Assembly: GCA_022393335.1 (NCBI GenBank)
Contig: JAJEKB010020002.1
Location: 136,422 to 200,421, forward strand
Length of the DNA: 64,000 nt
From: Macrotrachela quadricornifera
Lineage: Eukaryota > Rotifera > Eurotatoria > Philodinida > Philodinidae
Direction of reading: 5' to 3'
In this document: one piece after another, positions 1 to 14,033 of the stretch
How the letters are laid out: each line of letters starts with the position of its first letter
Numbering within the stretch: the first letter of the stretch is position 1
Made by a program: the position numbers and the translations under genes
Notes under the pieces: model-generated
What the model saw: the letters and a program-made list of their open reading frames with translations, nothing else
Database searches by the model: none
Told to the model about the DNA's origin: nothing

Positions 1-3000
1 AAGGTGTTGAATATACAGAAACTTTCATCGTTTTGTGACAATGAAGACTTTTTTTATTTTGTAATGTATAGGAAATGGTAATGAGGGTGATAGATATACA
101 TGACGATTTATTTAATCTACCTACTTAGTCATCTTAATTTTTATCTGCACAGGTCTGAAAAGATAAATCCAGTTACGTTTCTAATACGTCTTAATAATGA
201 AATGTACTATTTGCTTCCTAATTTTTATATAATTTTGTCTTAATACATGATGATTCACAAGATATCTATAGTGCACTTTATTGACATGTGTGGTTCAATG
301 CAAATAGTATGAACTAACTAACGGCATCTCCAGATATGGTATGGGTGTCATTGGCAATTGAATAGACAATTTCAACTTAAGATTTGATAGAACTTAATGG
401 TTAGAAGACTTTTAAATACGCTCTAACTTTTGTTATTTTATTGTTTTAATACTGGAGAAAAATCTCTTAGAGAAACGTATTTGACTAAGTTTCGTGTCTT
501 ACGGGTTGTAATGCATTTGTCTGTCACAAGCACAATTGCTAACAATTGTTGCAATCCAACTGTATGGTTGATTTCGAAGGGCATTTAATGTATTAGATAT
601 TAAATGTACATTGCTATAAATGTCTCATCGCTTTGTCAAAGATCTCATTTAGGTCCTCTTGAATAAGAGGCTTTATTGAAACAAGTTCGATGAGACCACG
701 ATAAATGTGAATATATATGGGGGTAATCAGTGCAATCAGATACCACAATTCTTCTTACATATGCAGCTATAATACCACATCCGAATAATATTTTATTAGC
801 AGTAATGATGCTAATGTATTCCTAACGATTTGTTATTACTTGGATCATATATTTTGTCCGAAACTAAAATTGTCTATGACATTCCTTACTATTTTATATA
901 GCAAATACAATTTGCAGGAATGAAAAAGTTTAATAATATTATTTTTGATCGAAAGGTTGTACGCATGAAGAACTGATTATTTTGGTTTCAGACAAAGTAT
1001 AAGTTACAATAGAAAGAATAAGAAATCATCGTTTGTTACATTTATATATAACTACTTTGGTAATTAGAACTTTATGATTTTAGTTGATTTATGATCCAGT
1101 TTTAATCGAAAATAAAACAACTGGTTTCGAATGTTCAACACATTAAGAGACTTCAATATATATTAAAAATTATGATTTCAGATTTGCAAAAGATTTCGTA
1201 AGACTTTAGGAAACTTCGCCAAAGCTCAAAACATCCACTCGTTTTCTATCGTAGGCATTTCATCTGGCTTCGTAAAACTCTTCAGATTTTTCCAACATCT
1301 TCCTAGTTCACTTCTGGCTGAATATAGCATAGAACTAGAAAATGAGCGGAAAATTCTGGTGAGTACGGCTTCAAAATTCCATCAACTTTCGTCCTGAGTA
1401 GTACAAATACGTGAATAACTTTTAATATAATCATTTTCACCGTGTATTTCCAGAAAAAAAATCGCGACGCTTGATGCATTCCACACTAATCTTTTCTAGT
1501 AAATCTATTTCTTCATGAAGAACTGAATAAAAAAATATTGTTCATCTGAAAAATGATAGATATATATTGTTTTAGATGAAAAAGTAATGAATCTACTATG
1601 AATTGCATTTTCAAAAAAAAAACGCAAAGTTCATCACGTACTTTATTTGCTTGGAATTTCAAACTGATTTTTAAAAAACTATTTTCAGTATCTAAAATTA
1701 GATATATTTCAAATACTTACTTACCGAGCGTTGATGTTTGTAAACAACCAAGAGTATGATTCGAAATAATATTGGATACAGTACGACTGAATCTTGAAAT
1801 TTTTGTTTCAAAATTGAATGTCGCCAAATGTAAACGCTTTCATTTTTTTTAGAACAGATGAATTTTCATCTATAAAATAAGTTGTACATTAAAAGTAATT
1901 GAGCTAATCTTGTTGTTTTTGACTCATAAGAAGCAACCACGATTTTAAAGTACGGAGATATAGAAAAGTTGTTACATTGAAAATGATATAACTTTCACAT
2001 TGATATGATCTATTCATTTTTCCTCTCATTTTTTCTTTTTCGTTCTGTATCTTGCACTCATCTCATACCCACTGGTCTGTGTATGCTTGTTTTGTCCATG
2101 AAATAGCGACATTCGGAGTGATGAAGTTATTCAATACACATAATTATCGAGGAGGACAGTAATCAAACTGCTCAATTTGTCCCTACATATATCAAAAGTG
2201 TATCAGAGATAATTAATGTACATGACCAGTTATGGTTATGGTATACAAAATGTATATACACAATATCGTTGTCATATACAATGTCATACATTACTATGTT
2301 TGCATGTGCCTTTTATTCAATAGAGAAGAGGAGATTTTTTTCTTTTCTGTCAGTGAATACATAGAAAAATATAATTTATATTTTTAAAATAATACTTACT
2401 GGCACAATTGTTGTTGTTTGGAATCATCTAAATAAAATAAAAAAACATATGATTTGTACTGTTAAAATAACATTTTTCTCTGTAGATAATAAAGCGAAAG
2501 AAATATTTTAGTATGAAAAAATTCTAACTAAATGAAAAACGTGGTTAGTATGAGTTATGTCCCAACAGTAACTATCGATTGTATACTATTACATGTACAT
2601 GATAGCTGATTGATTTATCTAGTCATATTTTTATGATAAGAGAGTATATATAAGTGAAAACATATTAATCTCACAAATGATAGATATTTATATAAAGTAC
2701 TTTTTCTAAAATAATATTTTATTTGCAAAATATTTTCAGATTTTTACATAAGTATTAATAATATTAACCAACGCTTTAAATAATAAAGTAAAAAAAAAAN
2801 NNNNNNNNNGTATATGTATAACAATAATGTAAGATTTAATGATTAATGTATTGTTTTTAATTTTAAATTGAGCAATACTAATTGTGTCATTCATTTTGAT
2901 TGAGATATCTTATTTTCATGATTTTAAATAATTTCTCACATTTTTGTTTTATAGACTTCCTACATAAATACAACACTATTATTTGTTACATTTCGTCTTT

Positions 3001-5078
3001 TTAATTCTCAAATGAGTTTCTGCCTTTATTCACTCATCTATCAATATATTTCAAGGAAAAGAGATTCATCTATATTCTATTTTGTGTCAAAATATTTCAT
3101 ATGTCGCACGAATAATAAACTAATAGATGACATAGAAAGAATTGCCTATGACATGTGTTACAATATTAATTTTTTTATTTATACAAAATTATATTTCTTT
3201 TCCTTCTTATCAAACGACTATTATTGGACAGATGTTTTTTAATAATAGTATACTTTATTTGTCTATATTCTTTGGTATGTACTTTATAAATATTTGATAA
3301 AATCGAATGCATACATGTGAAAATAATGTTTGTTAGTCATTTTAATAAGAATGGAAAAAAAATGGTTATTTTATACTATACACTCAATTTTATTAAATAT
3401 TTATGAGATTTCCTAGGTGAAGCAGATAATTCTAACTAATAAGTAAAATATAACATTATTTCTAGAGAATGTTCGTTTGATAAACACTATGATCAATTCT
3501 AAGGAAGAACATAACGCTAACAATAGTAGCTATTACTCTTGGTACTATCGATTTGCTTAAAAATTAGTAAAAATTTGTTATCTTACTGCAATTTTCAATA
3601 GTACATTACTGGATTTTGTATGAATAAATGTGTACGAGACGAAATGTTTCTTATGGGGCCGATTCGGGCGGTTTCTGTTTATGAAGTCTCGATCCCGACC
3701 TCACTGCTGATCTAGTGTAACTCTTCAGTATTCATTTTACTGATTTATTTAATTGACTCTTAACAATTTTTATTGTCGGGTAATTTTCTCTTCAACTATA
3801 TCCTGATTCATATGACTTACAAGATAATTTTATTAAAACCGTAACATACTTTATTGGTTCCATACATCTCTAATCACGGCATGTTTTTCTTTTTCTATTA
3901 TAAGATATTCGTATGACATTAATAGACTGATTTATAATATATAAAAGATATCACTAGAAAACGGATAGAGTTAAAGAAATCATATTGTCTCGGATTTTGA
4001 TTCTCATCCTAGTAAAGATTTTTTAGTCTAGGCTACGTACAATTGCTTTGTATGATTTTGCTAGTCAAAATACCATAATCAATAGAAAACTCTAGAGGAA
4101 ATATGCCGATTCGAGTAGATAGTAAGAATTTAGATGAAAGGAAAAGAAGATAAAGAGTTAATACAGAAAATTGAAACAATTATACTTAATTTCAAATTAA
4201 TTGTTCTGACTTAAATTTGATCATCACAAAAAAGTTGATTACTAGAGACATCTAGATTTCTATCTCCATATTTGACATAACCCAAATGTTGTTATGAAAC
4301 GATGAAAACATACATAGAGACAAATATTGTTTGAATTAAATCATATAATTAAAATTTTCTATTACTTAATCGTATCTTTTCTTAATACAATCATAAAATT
4401 ATAACTAAACTCATTAAAACTATTAAATTCTTTAATATCTTTTGATAATATTTATTAATAATGAATTCAAAAAATTTTTTCTTGAAATTATGATCAGATT
4501 GTATTTTAGTTAATGAGAAATAAAATTATTTTGATTTTTATCTTATTGTCATGACTGCAAGTTATATAGCACAAACTATACAATATTTAATTGCTTGTAC
4601 GAATTAGAAAACTAGATAAATTTATCAAAATTTTAATTATTTACCAGTCGAAAGTACACTTACTAGAATATAAATTAAGTAGGATAAATATTAAAAATAA
4701 ACATATTGTTGAGCGGCCATTGCAAATATTAAAATAATGCAATTCAATTCTTCATCTTCATCTGAAGAACAGAATTATATTTAAAGAAAAGAAAAAATGC
4801 AATTCTTCAAAATACTATTAATACGGCATGAGTATGTCACTCAATGACGCTATTTTCCTGCAATCACGTTCAGCTTATGCATTTACATATAAAAGACGTG
4901 TTCTGAAGTTATATTAATGTTTTTTTTTCTCCTATTAAATAAATACATAACTTAAAAGCATCCTATATAAATTATTTTTATTAATATACATTCAAAATAC
5001 TCGAGATTTACTAAAGGTTCGAATTACAATGTTACTTACATATATAGTAATTTTTACAAAACACTTCTCTATATATAT
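1..5078. other. AT-rich stretch without a recognisable gene
   Basis: I see no exon series, RNA gene or long open frame that I can support here. The one open frame above 70 codons (3012-3242, +) has the low-complexity F/Y/I/K composition expected by chance in AT-rich DNA. Homopolymer A and T runs and short AT-rich inverted repeats are common. A short run of N interrupts it at 2800-2809. Confidence 0.6.
2800..2809. other. 10-N assembly gap
   Basis: Ten N characters directly follow a poly-A run. This is a scaffold join of nominal size, so the true distance between the flanks is unknown. Confidence 0.95.
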
Positions 5079-5395
5079 TTCGTTAGTATTTGTGCTCTTG
5101 GTAATAGATCACAATTTATGAGACAGGTTAATTTTCAATTCTCTAATATATTGTATGAGATAAGACTATTTATTTTATAGCTGCACTTTTTGTGTCTCCA
5201 ACACGGCGACAAGTGGTTGCTTAGAATTTTCCTTCTTCTGGAAATAATTATAGTAAGTTTTAGTGTGTAGATTGTTGAGCTTTTCACATTGCATCTTATG
5301 GTATATTTTGGTGACTCATACAATGTATTGGAAAATCAAAAATTAACCTGTCTCATAAATTATGATCTACTACCAAGAGTACAAATGCTAACGAA
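5079..5395. repeat. Inverted-repeat (MITE-like) element
   Basis: Two arms of about 57 bp face each other (about 5079-5137 and 5337-5395). They share TTCGTTAG at the outer edge, then CTCTTGGTA, then TTTATGAGACAGGTTAATT, with only a few mismatches. The core of about 200 bp has no convincing coding potential; the 62-codon minus frame 5135-5323 is probably chance. I could not identify a clean target-site duplication, so the superfamily is open. It looks like a non-autonomous DNA transposon. Confidence 0.7.
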
Positions 5396-8031
5396 AAAAG
5401 TCCTATTGAAAATTTATTATTATCATATTAGTTGAAGTATGATGAAATAGTACAGAAAGACAGGATATTTTCTTCTTTTGAAGATTGTATATAAAGAAGT
5501 GTTTCATGAAGATTACGATACAGCAAAGTAATACTGATCTGAACTTTTGGTACATTCTAAGTATTTTTTTTCTTTCACATGAATGAAATGAAAATTTCGC
5601 GCGTTTATTATGAACAGATCAAGATATTTTTTTTATTCAAAAGATAGATCAGTTTTGAAAACAAAAAGAAAAAATTATTATTAATTCTACTATGTAATTG
5701 AAAATGAATACTTTCAGTTAATTATTTCATTCAATTTGAATTAAATTATAGCTTCGTTTAATTGGTGGTTCTAAAAGTTGAAAAGCGAAACACTAATACA
5801 CCTAAAACTTCATTTTTATTTGATTTAGATTTTCGAAAGAAACTAGATTAGATAATAATCATTTATTTGATTCTTTAGAATTTATTATAGGTTCTCGTAT
5901 TAATGATATTGGAGATTGATCCAAAGATTGTTTACGAGAAAATAATGATTACTTCATCATAGAGAAAGATAACAAATTTCTATTAACGTAATTTTTCTAA
6001 AATTTATATCACTTCTACATATTGTTATGTATGATAAACATCATAACATAAATAGGTATCATTGGATTTCAATCATCTAATTTCTATGTCAAAGATGCAG
6101 CGTTTACACATCTGAAGATCCGTTTTTTAAAATTCGACTTAATGTGAAAGCTTTAAAAAGTATGAAAAATAGTTACTAACAGCTAACAATTTCCTTTTAT
6201 GGCAATATTTGACCAAATATGAAAATGACTTTTTATATCTTAAACATGTTTGCAGTTTAATTATTACCTTTTATTACTTAAATTCATTCATGGGAAAATC
6301 TTTAATGCTCAAAATGATTTCTACATGATTGATATAGAATAGATATTGAAGACAATAATCTACAGTTAATGATTTCTTTATATAATAATAGTTAAATCAG
6401 ATTTATTGTCTCTTACTTCTACACGGACCTTAAGACAGTTGAACGTGACTAATGTTCTTTATATGATATACTCTACGCGAGTCTGAGGTTTAGACATAAC
6501 TCATACCGTAGGGAATCGTGTTAGATATTTTCGAGGATTGCATAAACAATTATTTTTTCTATTTAAATGGTGGTTGGATAAGAGATCATCCTCTTTTGTA
6601 TTGAGCATTACACCTATTCTCAGTAATAAACGAAATATCTTTGCATTTACGACAGGTCTTATATATTGTATTCAAGACCATTTTTCAACCTATGAACAAT
6701 ATTCAGTCAAAAAAAAGGTGGCAGTTAATCTATTAAAAACATACTATAAAACGAATACAATATGTTAATGCTTTATTATATTTCGAAGATGTTAAAATAT
6801 CAATAAAAGCTTGTATAAAACGAGAATGATGCGATTTTATTGAGATCTCTTCTCTTAAAAAAATATCGATTTTCGTCAGAAATTTTGAAATTGAGATAAA
6901 TGCATAGAAAAGTAGCAGCCCGTCTTCAGATCTTTTAGAAACAACATTGTTTTTTCTTCAGCAGCTTGTTTTCGCCCAAAATTTTCGATGATTTTCGTTT
7001 TCTCTCAGTTTAGGCTTTCTGAACCGTACAATCTATTTTTCTCTGTCCTGGTTTGTTCAATACGTTTAAATTTTTTTTGTTATTGAAAAGAGCACGTCAA
7101 GATGCAGTGTAGTAGAGAATCGTTTTTTAATATTAAGTTTGTTTTTGATTATATATACAAACAATTCTATAAACAGACTAGCACTTTTAGGATACTTTTT
7201 GAGTCATCGAAATTGTCAGCTCTTTTCTTCAGTTAAAAAGTAAGCATTTTTAACAAAAAAAAAATTAGATATATTGAATGAGCCCCCGACACAGAAATTT
7301 GGTTTGCCAAATAAACTATTTTTGACCCTTGTTTGATGAATATCTCGTTCAAAACTCATGATATAAGGCTGGAAATTTTATCATAGTTGCTCCACTATAT
7401 TCCCAACACATCCTGAAAATTTCATGCGATTTGAACGTTCTTGGGGTGAGATTGGTTTTTTAGGAGGAGGGGAGATCCTTAAGAGATCATTTTGAAAAAA
7501 ACACATAATCAATTGATGTGAATATATAGTAGGAATGCTCATAATTCTTCTAGAAAATTATTAGGAGACTAATGACTCGAGTCGAATCAGTCTCGCTTAT
7601 TTCAAAGAATTTATTTATCAAAAAGGTAGAATATAAAATAGTTAGAAAATTCGCTTTTCTCAAATAAAGATAGTTAGAGAAGAATGAGTGATATTTTAAT
7701 AAAAATTTGATATCTGTTTAATCATAAGAATAAAATTATAAGCGTCCTGTTTTCATTTTTGTGGTGATGATCTTCTCTACTATTCTAAATTTCGAGATAA
7801 ATCATTATAGCTCATGTAAAAAAAAAATCCAATTATTCTTCGTTCTGTAGGTTTAAAAAATATCAACCTTCATAATGTGTGCATGCAAACACAAACAGTC
7901 CATTAACCAACAATTTCATATGACATTTCATTTTTTTCTTTTTTTTTTTATGTGATTGTTCTTCACATACTTTTACTTATATAAAGTGTAGACATTTTCA
8001 ATTTTTTTTTATGTAACTGAGAAGTACATTA
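5396..8031. other. Intergenic, nothing recognised
   Basis: AT-rich sequence without supportable genes. A patch at about 7280-7490 is less AT-rich and includes a GGAGGAGGGGAGATCC run. It has the look of a transposon fragment, but I found neither ends nor coding sequence. Confidence 0.5.
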
Positions 8032-9361
8032 ATGTATTTATCAGTTTCAAAAAGTCATTCTAATTATCGATCGGTTGCATCCGCTCAAATACTTTCTTTG
8101 AGTATATGCTTTTTCTTTGCAATTTATATAATTTTATCAAATTTTTTTCAATTATCGTCTATAAATATACTTCCTCAAATATGGCTTCAATCAAAACAAA
8201 TAGATCGTATTGTTACAATTATTCCAGAAGTTGAAACGCATCAGATTAAATATATATCAAGTATTAAAAATGGAAGTTTTATTTGTGATCGTATAAGAAA
8301 AAATGATGGAACTCGAGAAGAAAATGTTAGTTCATCAATAGATGATCATCTGATAAATATACTTCGTCGTACGTATAAAGTATTCTTTTTTTTTAAATAT
8401 AATATCTATTTCTTTGTCTAGCTTATTGTGAAATTGTACCTACTCCTCGTAATAATTGGATTTCTGCTAAACGATATGTTGAAAGTGATATTATTTTTCT
8501 TATATATACAGGTGCTTCTTTCTATCAAAATCGTGCAATATCAGTTCGAGATACATGGTTATCACGTGTAACTCATAAATATTTTTTTAGTGGAACACCA
8601 TATCCATCATTACCTGTTACTGTTATTGAAGATGTTGGTGAAGACTATTTATCTAATTTAAAAAAAGTATATTATGGAATGCAAATAGCATATAAAAAAC
8701 ATAGTAAAACAGCAAAATTTTATTTTCTAGCTGGTTGTGATACATTTGTTAATGTTCCACATTTATTAAAACGTCTTGATACATATGATTATAAACAATC
8801 ACTTATTATTGGTGGTCATGCTTATTCTCAAAGATGTTATATAAAAAGAAATGCAACAAATCATAAAATTTCATATCCATCAGGTGGTGCAGGCTTTTTT
8901 TTAAGTGCACATATGATGGAATTAATGCAACCAAAATTAAATTCTTATTTTGAAAATGATTGGCCATTAACAGAAGATAAAGCTTATACTGATAGTAAGA
9001 AAATATTCTTTGTTTTTAATATATTATTTTAAATTTATTTTTAGTTGCACTTAGTTGTCTTGCTAATTTTATGGGTATTAAACCATCATTTGTACCTGGA
9101 TTTTGGCCATTAAATCCTGAACAAACATTTAAAGAAAATGGAAAAGAACGATTTCATACTGATTTAGAACCAAATACATTTCATTATATACATCCATTAT
9201 CTATGCCTATTCTTGATGAATTTTATATTCATCAATTACTTGATCGATTAGGAAATGATAAAAATTTTGATGAACTTATGAAATTTACTAGACAATTTGT
9301 TCTTACTCATTATGAAATATTACGTAGAAAAAGACGAGAATGTACATTACCAACAATATAA
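8032..9361 (+). CDS. Fringe-like GT31 glycosyltransferase, type II Golgi membrane protein
   Basis: Three exons give 408 aa: 8032-8368, 8422-8994 and 9045-9361 including the stop, with GT-AG introns of 53 and 50 nt and the frame kept. The start is the first Met before a hydrophobic anchor (residues about 18-38) followed by a luminal stem, the layout of a Golgi type II glycosyltransferase. The catalytic part reads like the Fringe/core-1 galactosyltransferase group (GT31): an RDTWLSR segment near 155, GCDTFVN at 217-223 where Fringe proteins have DDD-N-Y-V, and GGAGFFLS at 267-274, a hallmark of the family. The acidic DxD triplet is reduced to G-C-D, so metal or sugar-nucleotide binding may differ. 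Donor and acceptor cannot be told from sequence. There is an AATAAA at 9533-9538 downstream. Confidence 0.8.
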
Positions 9362-10014
9362 TCGTCTAGAAAATGATAGTATATGATAAGTCAACACATT
9401 CAATATTTGATCAATTTCAATCGATTGACATCTATTAAAATTAAATTTACTGCAAAAACTCAGAAGAGAATTATCCTATTATTAAATTGTTGATTATCGT
9501 AATGTAGACAAAATAATTTTCAAGATAATATGAATAAAATTTTGAAAAACTCAAAAGATAAATAAGTAGAATATTTCATTTAAAATCTTCATGAACAATT
9601 TGCAATAATCAGTATCAATGTGGTAATAAAAAAATCAAATTTGAACTATATAAACAAAATTAATAATATCGATAATATCTAACGAGAAGTAAATTTATTT
9701 TTTCTGGTAGGAAAAATGACATTATTGTGTTTGAAATTAAGAACTACTGTTTATTTCAATTAGAATAAAATTTCTCAACTCTATTTCCAGATAGTAACAC
9801 ATCTAAAAACTTGTAGATCCTTATCGTTTTAACGCTTATATCAAATATATGATACTTGATTATCTTTCGAATTCGATATTTTTTATTAGTAAACTACAAT
9901 TGAATTCTTTAATATATAGAAAGAAAATCTTGTTTTGTTAATAAGTCGAATTTTATTTGAATATTGCTTTGCTTAATAAGAAATTTAAACAATAAAAATA
10001 CAAATTAATATTTA
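9362..10014. other. Intergenic region between convergent genes
   Basis: These 650 bp separate the 3' ends of the plus-strand glycosyltransferase and the minus-strand zinc-finger gene. An AATAAA at 9533-9538 could serve the former. I see nothing else. Confidence 0.5.
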
Positions 10015-11108
10015 TTACTCATAATAAATTGATGGTTTTTGATGTGTTGTCACTTGATGATTAGCAAGTGTTCGAGATTGACAAAAACTTTTACCACAAT
10101 CTAAACATTTATATGGTTTTTCTACAAAACAAAAATAAATCAAATCACATTTATTTATAATAAATTAAATTTTAATTTACCTTTTGAATGTGTATATCTA
10201 ATAATATATAGAAAGAATTTTATATTTATTTATAAGAATTTATTAAATAAAAAAAATTTAAAACATACTTATGATCTCTTAAATGATCTTGTCGTCGAAA
10301 TGCTTTAAAACATATATCACATGTATATGGTCTTTCATTAGTATGTGTTCGTATATGAATTAATAAATTATAAGATTTCGTAAACTGACGATTACAATAT
10401 TGACATATATGTTCTTTTTTTCGTTTTTTACTAAAGAAAATTTCTTAAAAAATAATATAATTTCTTAATGAAAAAAGAAATATTTACTGTTTAATATTAT
10501 TAATACTACTATTTGATAGATGTAAACCTCGAGATGGTCTATTTGAAATCACAGGATGATTTATTGATTCTCTACTTTTATTACTATAAAAAAAGTCTAA
10601 TAATAAGATTAGTTAATATAAAAAATATAATTAATACTTACGAATTAATATTAGATGCAAGTAATGAAATGCCACTAGTAATTGCAGCTGAACTTGATTG
10701 AGATGATGATGTTGATAAATTATTAGTATATAATGACACTGGAGAATTGGATATATCTTCCTTATCTTTATTAACTTCATCAGCTAATTTAGCAAAATTA
10801 AAACGTTGTCGTGTTGGAATTATTTTACATTTTCGTAATGAGAATAATTCAGAATTATTTGATCGTTTTATTTCTCGATCAATTTTTCGAGGATTTTGAA
10901 AATCAAGTAAATGATAGAAAGTTTGAGTGGTTATATTTGATGGATTATATTTGTGTAAATCGATAGATTCCATAGCCATATTTTGTGTTGATGGATATAT
11001 ATTTATTAAAGTACCAATTTGTGTATTGTTTAATGTAATAGCTGGTATAGATGAAGAATCAAATTGAAGAGACATTTTATTTGAATTTTCTAGAATTATA
11101 GATGACAT
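10015..11108 (-). CDS. Odd-skipped family C2H2 zinc-finger transcription factor
   Basis: Five exons on the minus strand give 282 aa: 11108-10642, 10583-10488, 10430-10269, 10197-10181 and 10121-10015. All introns are GT-AG and the frame is kept. The start is the first Met after an in-frame upstream stop. The N-terminal 190 residues are low-complexity and Ser/Asn-rich. Three tandem C2H2 fingers follow (C197-C200-H213-H217, C225-C228-H241-H245, C253-C256-H269-H274). The finger text ([39 protein letters not shown]) is the signature of Odd-skipped/OSR/Bowl proteins, nuclear DNA-binding regulators of segmentation, gut and nephric development in animals. Exon 4 is only 17 nt and encodes YTHSK, including zinc ligand H245. 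The protein ends soon after finger 3. Confidence 0.9.
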
Positions 11109-13889
11109 GTAAATAGAATCTGTATCTGAATAAATGAATTTTACAATGTTTATGAATTAAATATAAAACTTTACAAAAAAAAGTACAACAATTACGATCA
11201 TATACATTAGAGATTCAAAATTTTGTGTGCGCATATTAGATTAAATTCGCAGATTAATGATGCCTATTTTTATGTTACTTTTTATGATCTTATAAGAATT
11301 ACGTACTACGCTTTGTAACTTTTTACACGTATATATTCCTACGTTTCTGTATTCCGACCACTAACATAATGAATAACAAAATATTATATCTCGTTCGCAG
11401 AACTCTTCCTTCTGAAACTTGTAGAGAAGCTTCTCTACGTAAAAACATACTGAATAGAAAATAAAAAAAATTTATAGTTGCCCTCTAATTCTTCTCTCAT
11501 TTCTCGATAGATCATATTATGATGAGTATGAACAGTCGCTTCTGATTCGTTACAATAAAATAAAATGATCAATGAACCAATAGGAATATTTGCTCAATAA
11601 AAAATTAAAGAGAAGGAAAATCATTTGAATATGTATGTATTTGCAGCAGTAATTAAAGTTTTCAATGTTCGTAAAAGCTAAATAAAATATTGTTAATTCT
11701 ACTGAAGAACTATCTAATTCACAAATATACAAATGCATTTCACATTAAACAATGTTTTAGAAAAAAAAACTTTTTTTTGAAGAATAATCTCAGTAAACCA
11801 ATTAATATCTCTTTTTTTTTGATCAAACGATCTATATGAGTGTGTCGATCCATGACGAAATGAAGAAGAGGATTCACACATATGAATTTTCGTTTTCTAT
11901 TCTATTTTGTATATTTGTCTTATTAATCTCTCACGTACATTTGCCGCCAAGAAGTGAATCATATCAATCATACACGCGCATATATCACTTTAGGAAATAA
12001 CATTTCTTTTTTTTTTAAATATGAGCACGTTTCATCTATGTAATACATTATCTTTTGAAATTGTAAATTAACTTGATTTCACTTCATCATAAAACACTTC
12101 CTCATCTTTTTTTTGTGTTACTATTGCTTGCTTGATGAGGCAATCCTATTGAATATAAGTTTTATACAACAAAATATTGATCATTTGAATTAAATAAGAG
12201 TGATAAAATTTCACACCATTTTACAACAATTTTGTTTTATCTTTTGAAAGCTGCATCTCTCTTTCTCATCAATTCATTTAAACATGTTAACAGCTTTTAA
12301 AGGCTAATCAACTATATCGATACAGATATAATATTGATTTGACACATCATACATACTAAATTCTTAGAGTGAGAAAGAATGAATATATGTCATTTGAATA
12401 AGTGAGTAAACAAAGGGTGAGAAGGATAAAAACATCTTATACTTGATCTATTTACACATTTAAACTGATAATACATATTATGAACAACAAAACTATATTT
12501 AATTTTCATCGAAGTAAAATTACAAATCAGACAACATATAGATGAAATAGTATTCAATCGTGACATATGTTGATAATACCGAGAACAAGAATAACTAAGC
12601 AGCAAAAAGAGTTCCAAAAATACAGATTTTTCGACCTGTATGATGTGCCAATATTGAAAATTGATTTAGAACATGTATACAAAGGCAAGCAAAAATTCCA
12701 GTTAATTGTTTTATATGTTTGTACAATTATTATCAATGGTTTTAGCTCGAAGATAAATTTATAACAATCATTAATTCGAGTTAAATATTGAATATGATCT
12801 CAGAATTAACTTTAAGGATAACATAGCTGATATTGAGTACATTTTCTCGTTAATACAACTTGGCTGCATATTTTGAAACTCATTTTTGCATTATTTACAT
12901 AGAAAAAAAACTTGGGATATTGTATTTCGTTATTTTTGTTTTTTCCAATCAAATACTACTTAAAAAAAGTTCAATTTTGATAATCAAAGAATGACGTATA
13001 GAGTTAGTCAAAGTATGTTTGTTAATAAGAAAGTTAAATAGAAGCTCTGATGATGAACAACAATCGACAAACGATATAAAACAAATAACCGATGTCTCGA
13101 ACTTTCCTCTACAGGAAAATTTTATCGTGATTTGTATTGGAGATATAAATTTATAATTCACAGAAATATAAATAAAGAATGAATGTCTGCTATTGTCTCC
13201 ATCCCTAGATATTTTATTTGTTGCAATATTGTCGACTTAATCCACGTGATTCTACTAAGTCTGTTATTTTCTTCGCCTATATTTGTCCTTGCCAGTGTCA
13301 CATTATGTTATATAGACATATATTCTACCCAAATATATTAACTTTTTTTACAGAATGATTACAATGATCTTCTATTACAAACAGTACTACAGCGATTTAG
13401 AAGACAGGTTATTGAATCATGAATTATTTATCAGTACATATAAGTTACGTGAACTTTTTTTTAATCATTTTTAACTAGCTGTTAATGTCGTGCGACAGAA
13501 CGTTGAATCATATAATATTCTGATCTACCTAAAGGAAAATACGTTATACTTTGCGAAGTTACAAATAACCCACAAAAAAGTTATTTCTGAGGAATTTGTA
13601 GCTATTTATCGTTATGTAGAAGCGGAAGGTTTGTTTTTATTAGTTGGTAAATATTTTAACTTGGCTCGTCTCACAAAATCAATTGGAATACTGGAAGAAA
13701 TAACTTATTTCCATCTGACAATCCATCTACATTAAAATCGTTAAATTTTATTAATCAATAGTTGAATTTTTTTTAATGTGATATTCTCCTTATGGTCTAT
13801 GAAAGTTTACATATCTATCCATTTTACTACTGTTGACAAACAGTTTACAAAATAATTATGTTGAATGTTCATAGCAAAGAATTAACTCA
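11109..13889. other. Intergenic, nothing firmly recognised
   Basis: AT-rich sequence upstream of the divergent zinc-finger gene. Short frames at 12390-12764 and 13490-13735 have no family resemblance that I can name and no convincing splice partners. A promoter for the zinc-finger gene must lie in the right-hand flank of 11108, but no motif stands out. Confidence 0.45.
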
Positions 13890-14033
13890 ATGCTAGCCAG
13901 GCATATTTTCAACGTGGATGAAACTGGTAAAACATACTCTTTCAATAATTCAATTATACTTCATTTGTACCATGACTGATCTAGGTTTAGTTGACGACCC
14001 AGCAGCAATTTTTCATCAAATATTTACTATATA
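13890..14033 (+). pseudogene. Possible DDE transposase remnant (pogo/Tigger-like)
   Basis: A short frame reads ARHIFNVDETG (13890-13926). A GT-AG junction could join it to LVDDPAAIFHQ at 13985-14033. The F-N-x-D-E-T-G string resembles the first catalytic Asp block of pogo/Tigger/CENP-B-type DDE transposases. No further DDE blocks, helix-turn-helix domain or terminal repeats were found around it. If real, it is a small fossil piece; chance similarity is quite possible. Confidence 0.25.

Noticed and set aside
3650..3730. GC-richer patch with TCTCGATCCCGACC that could suggest a tRNA T-arm
   Set aside because: No cloverleaf can be folded on either strand.
12567..12764. 65-codon frame containing KYRFFDLYDVPILKIDLEH, possibly an exon
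   Set aside because: Isolated, no family recognised, no splice partners in frame, and an overlapping minus frame of equal length.
13490..13735. 81-codon frame next to the possible transposase scrap
   Set aside because: No resemblance to any transposase domain that I can name; kept out of the call.
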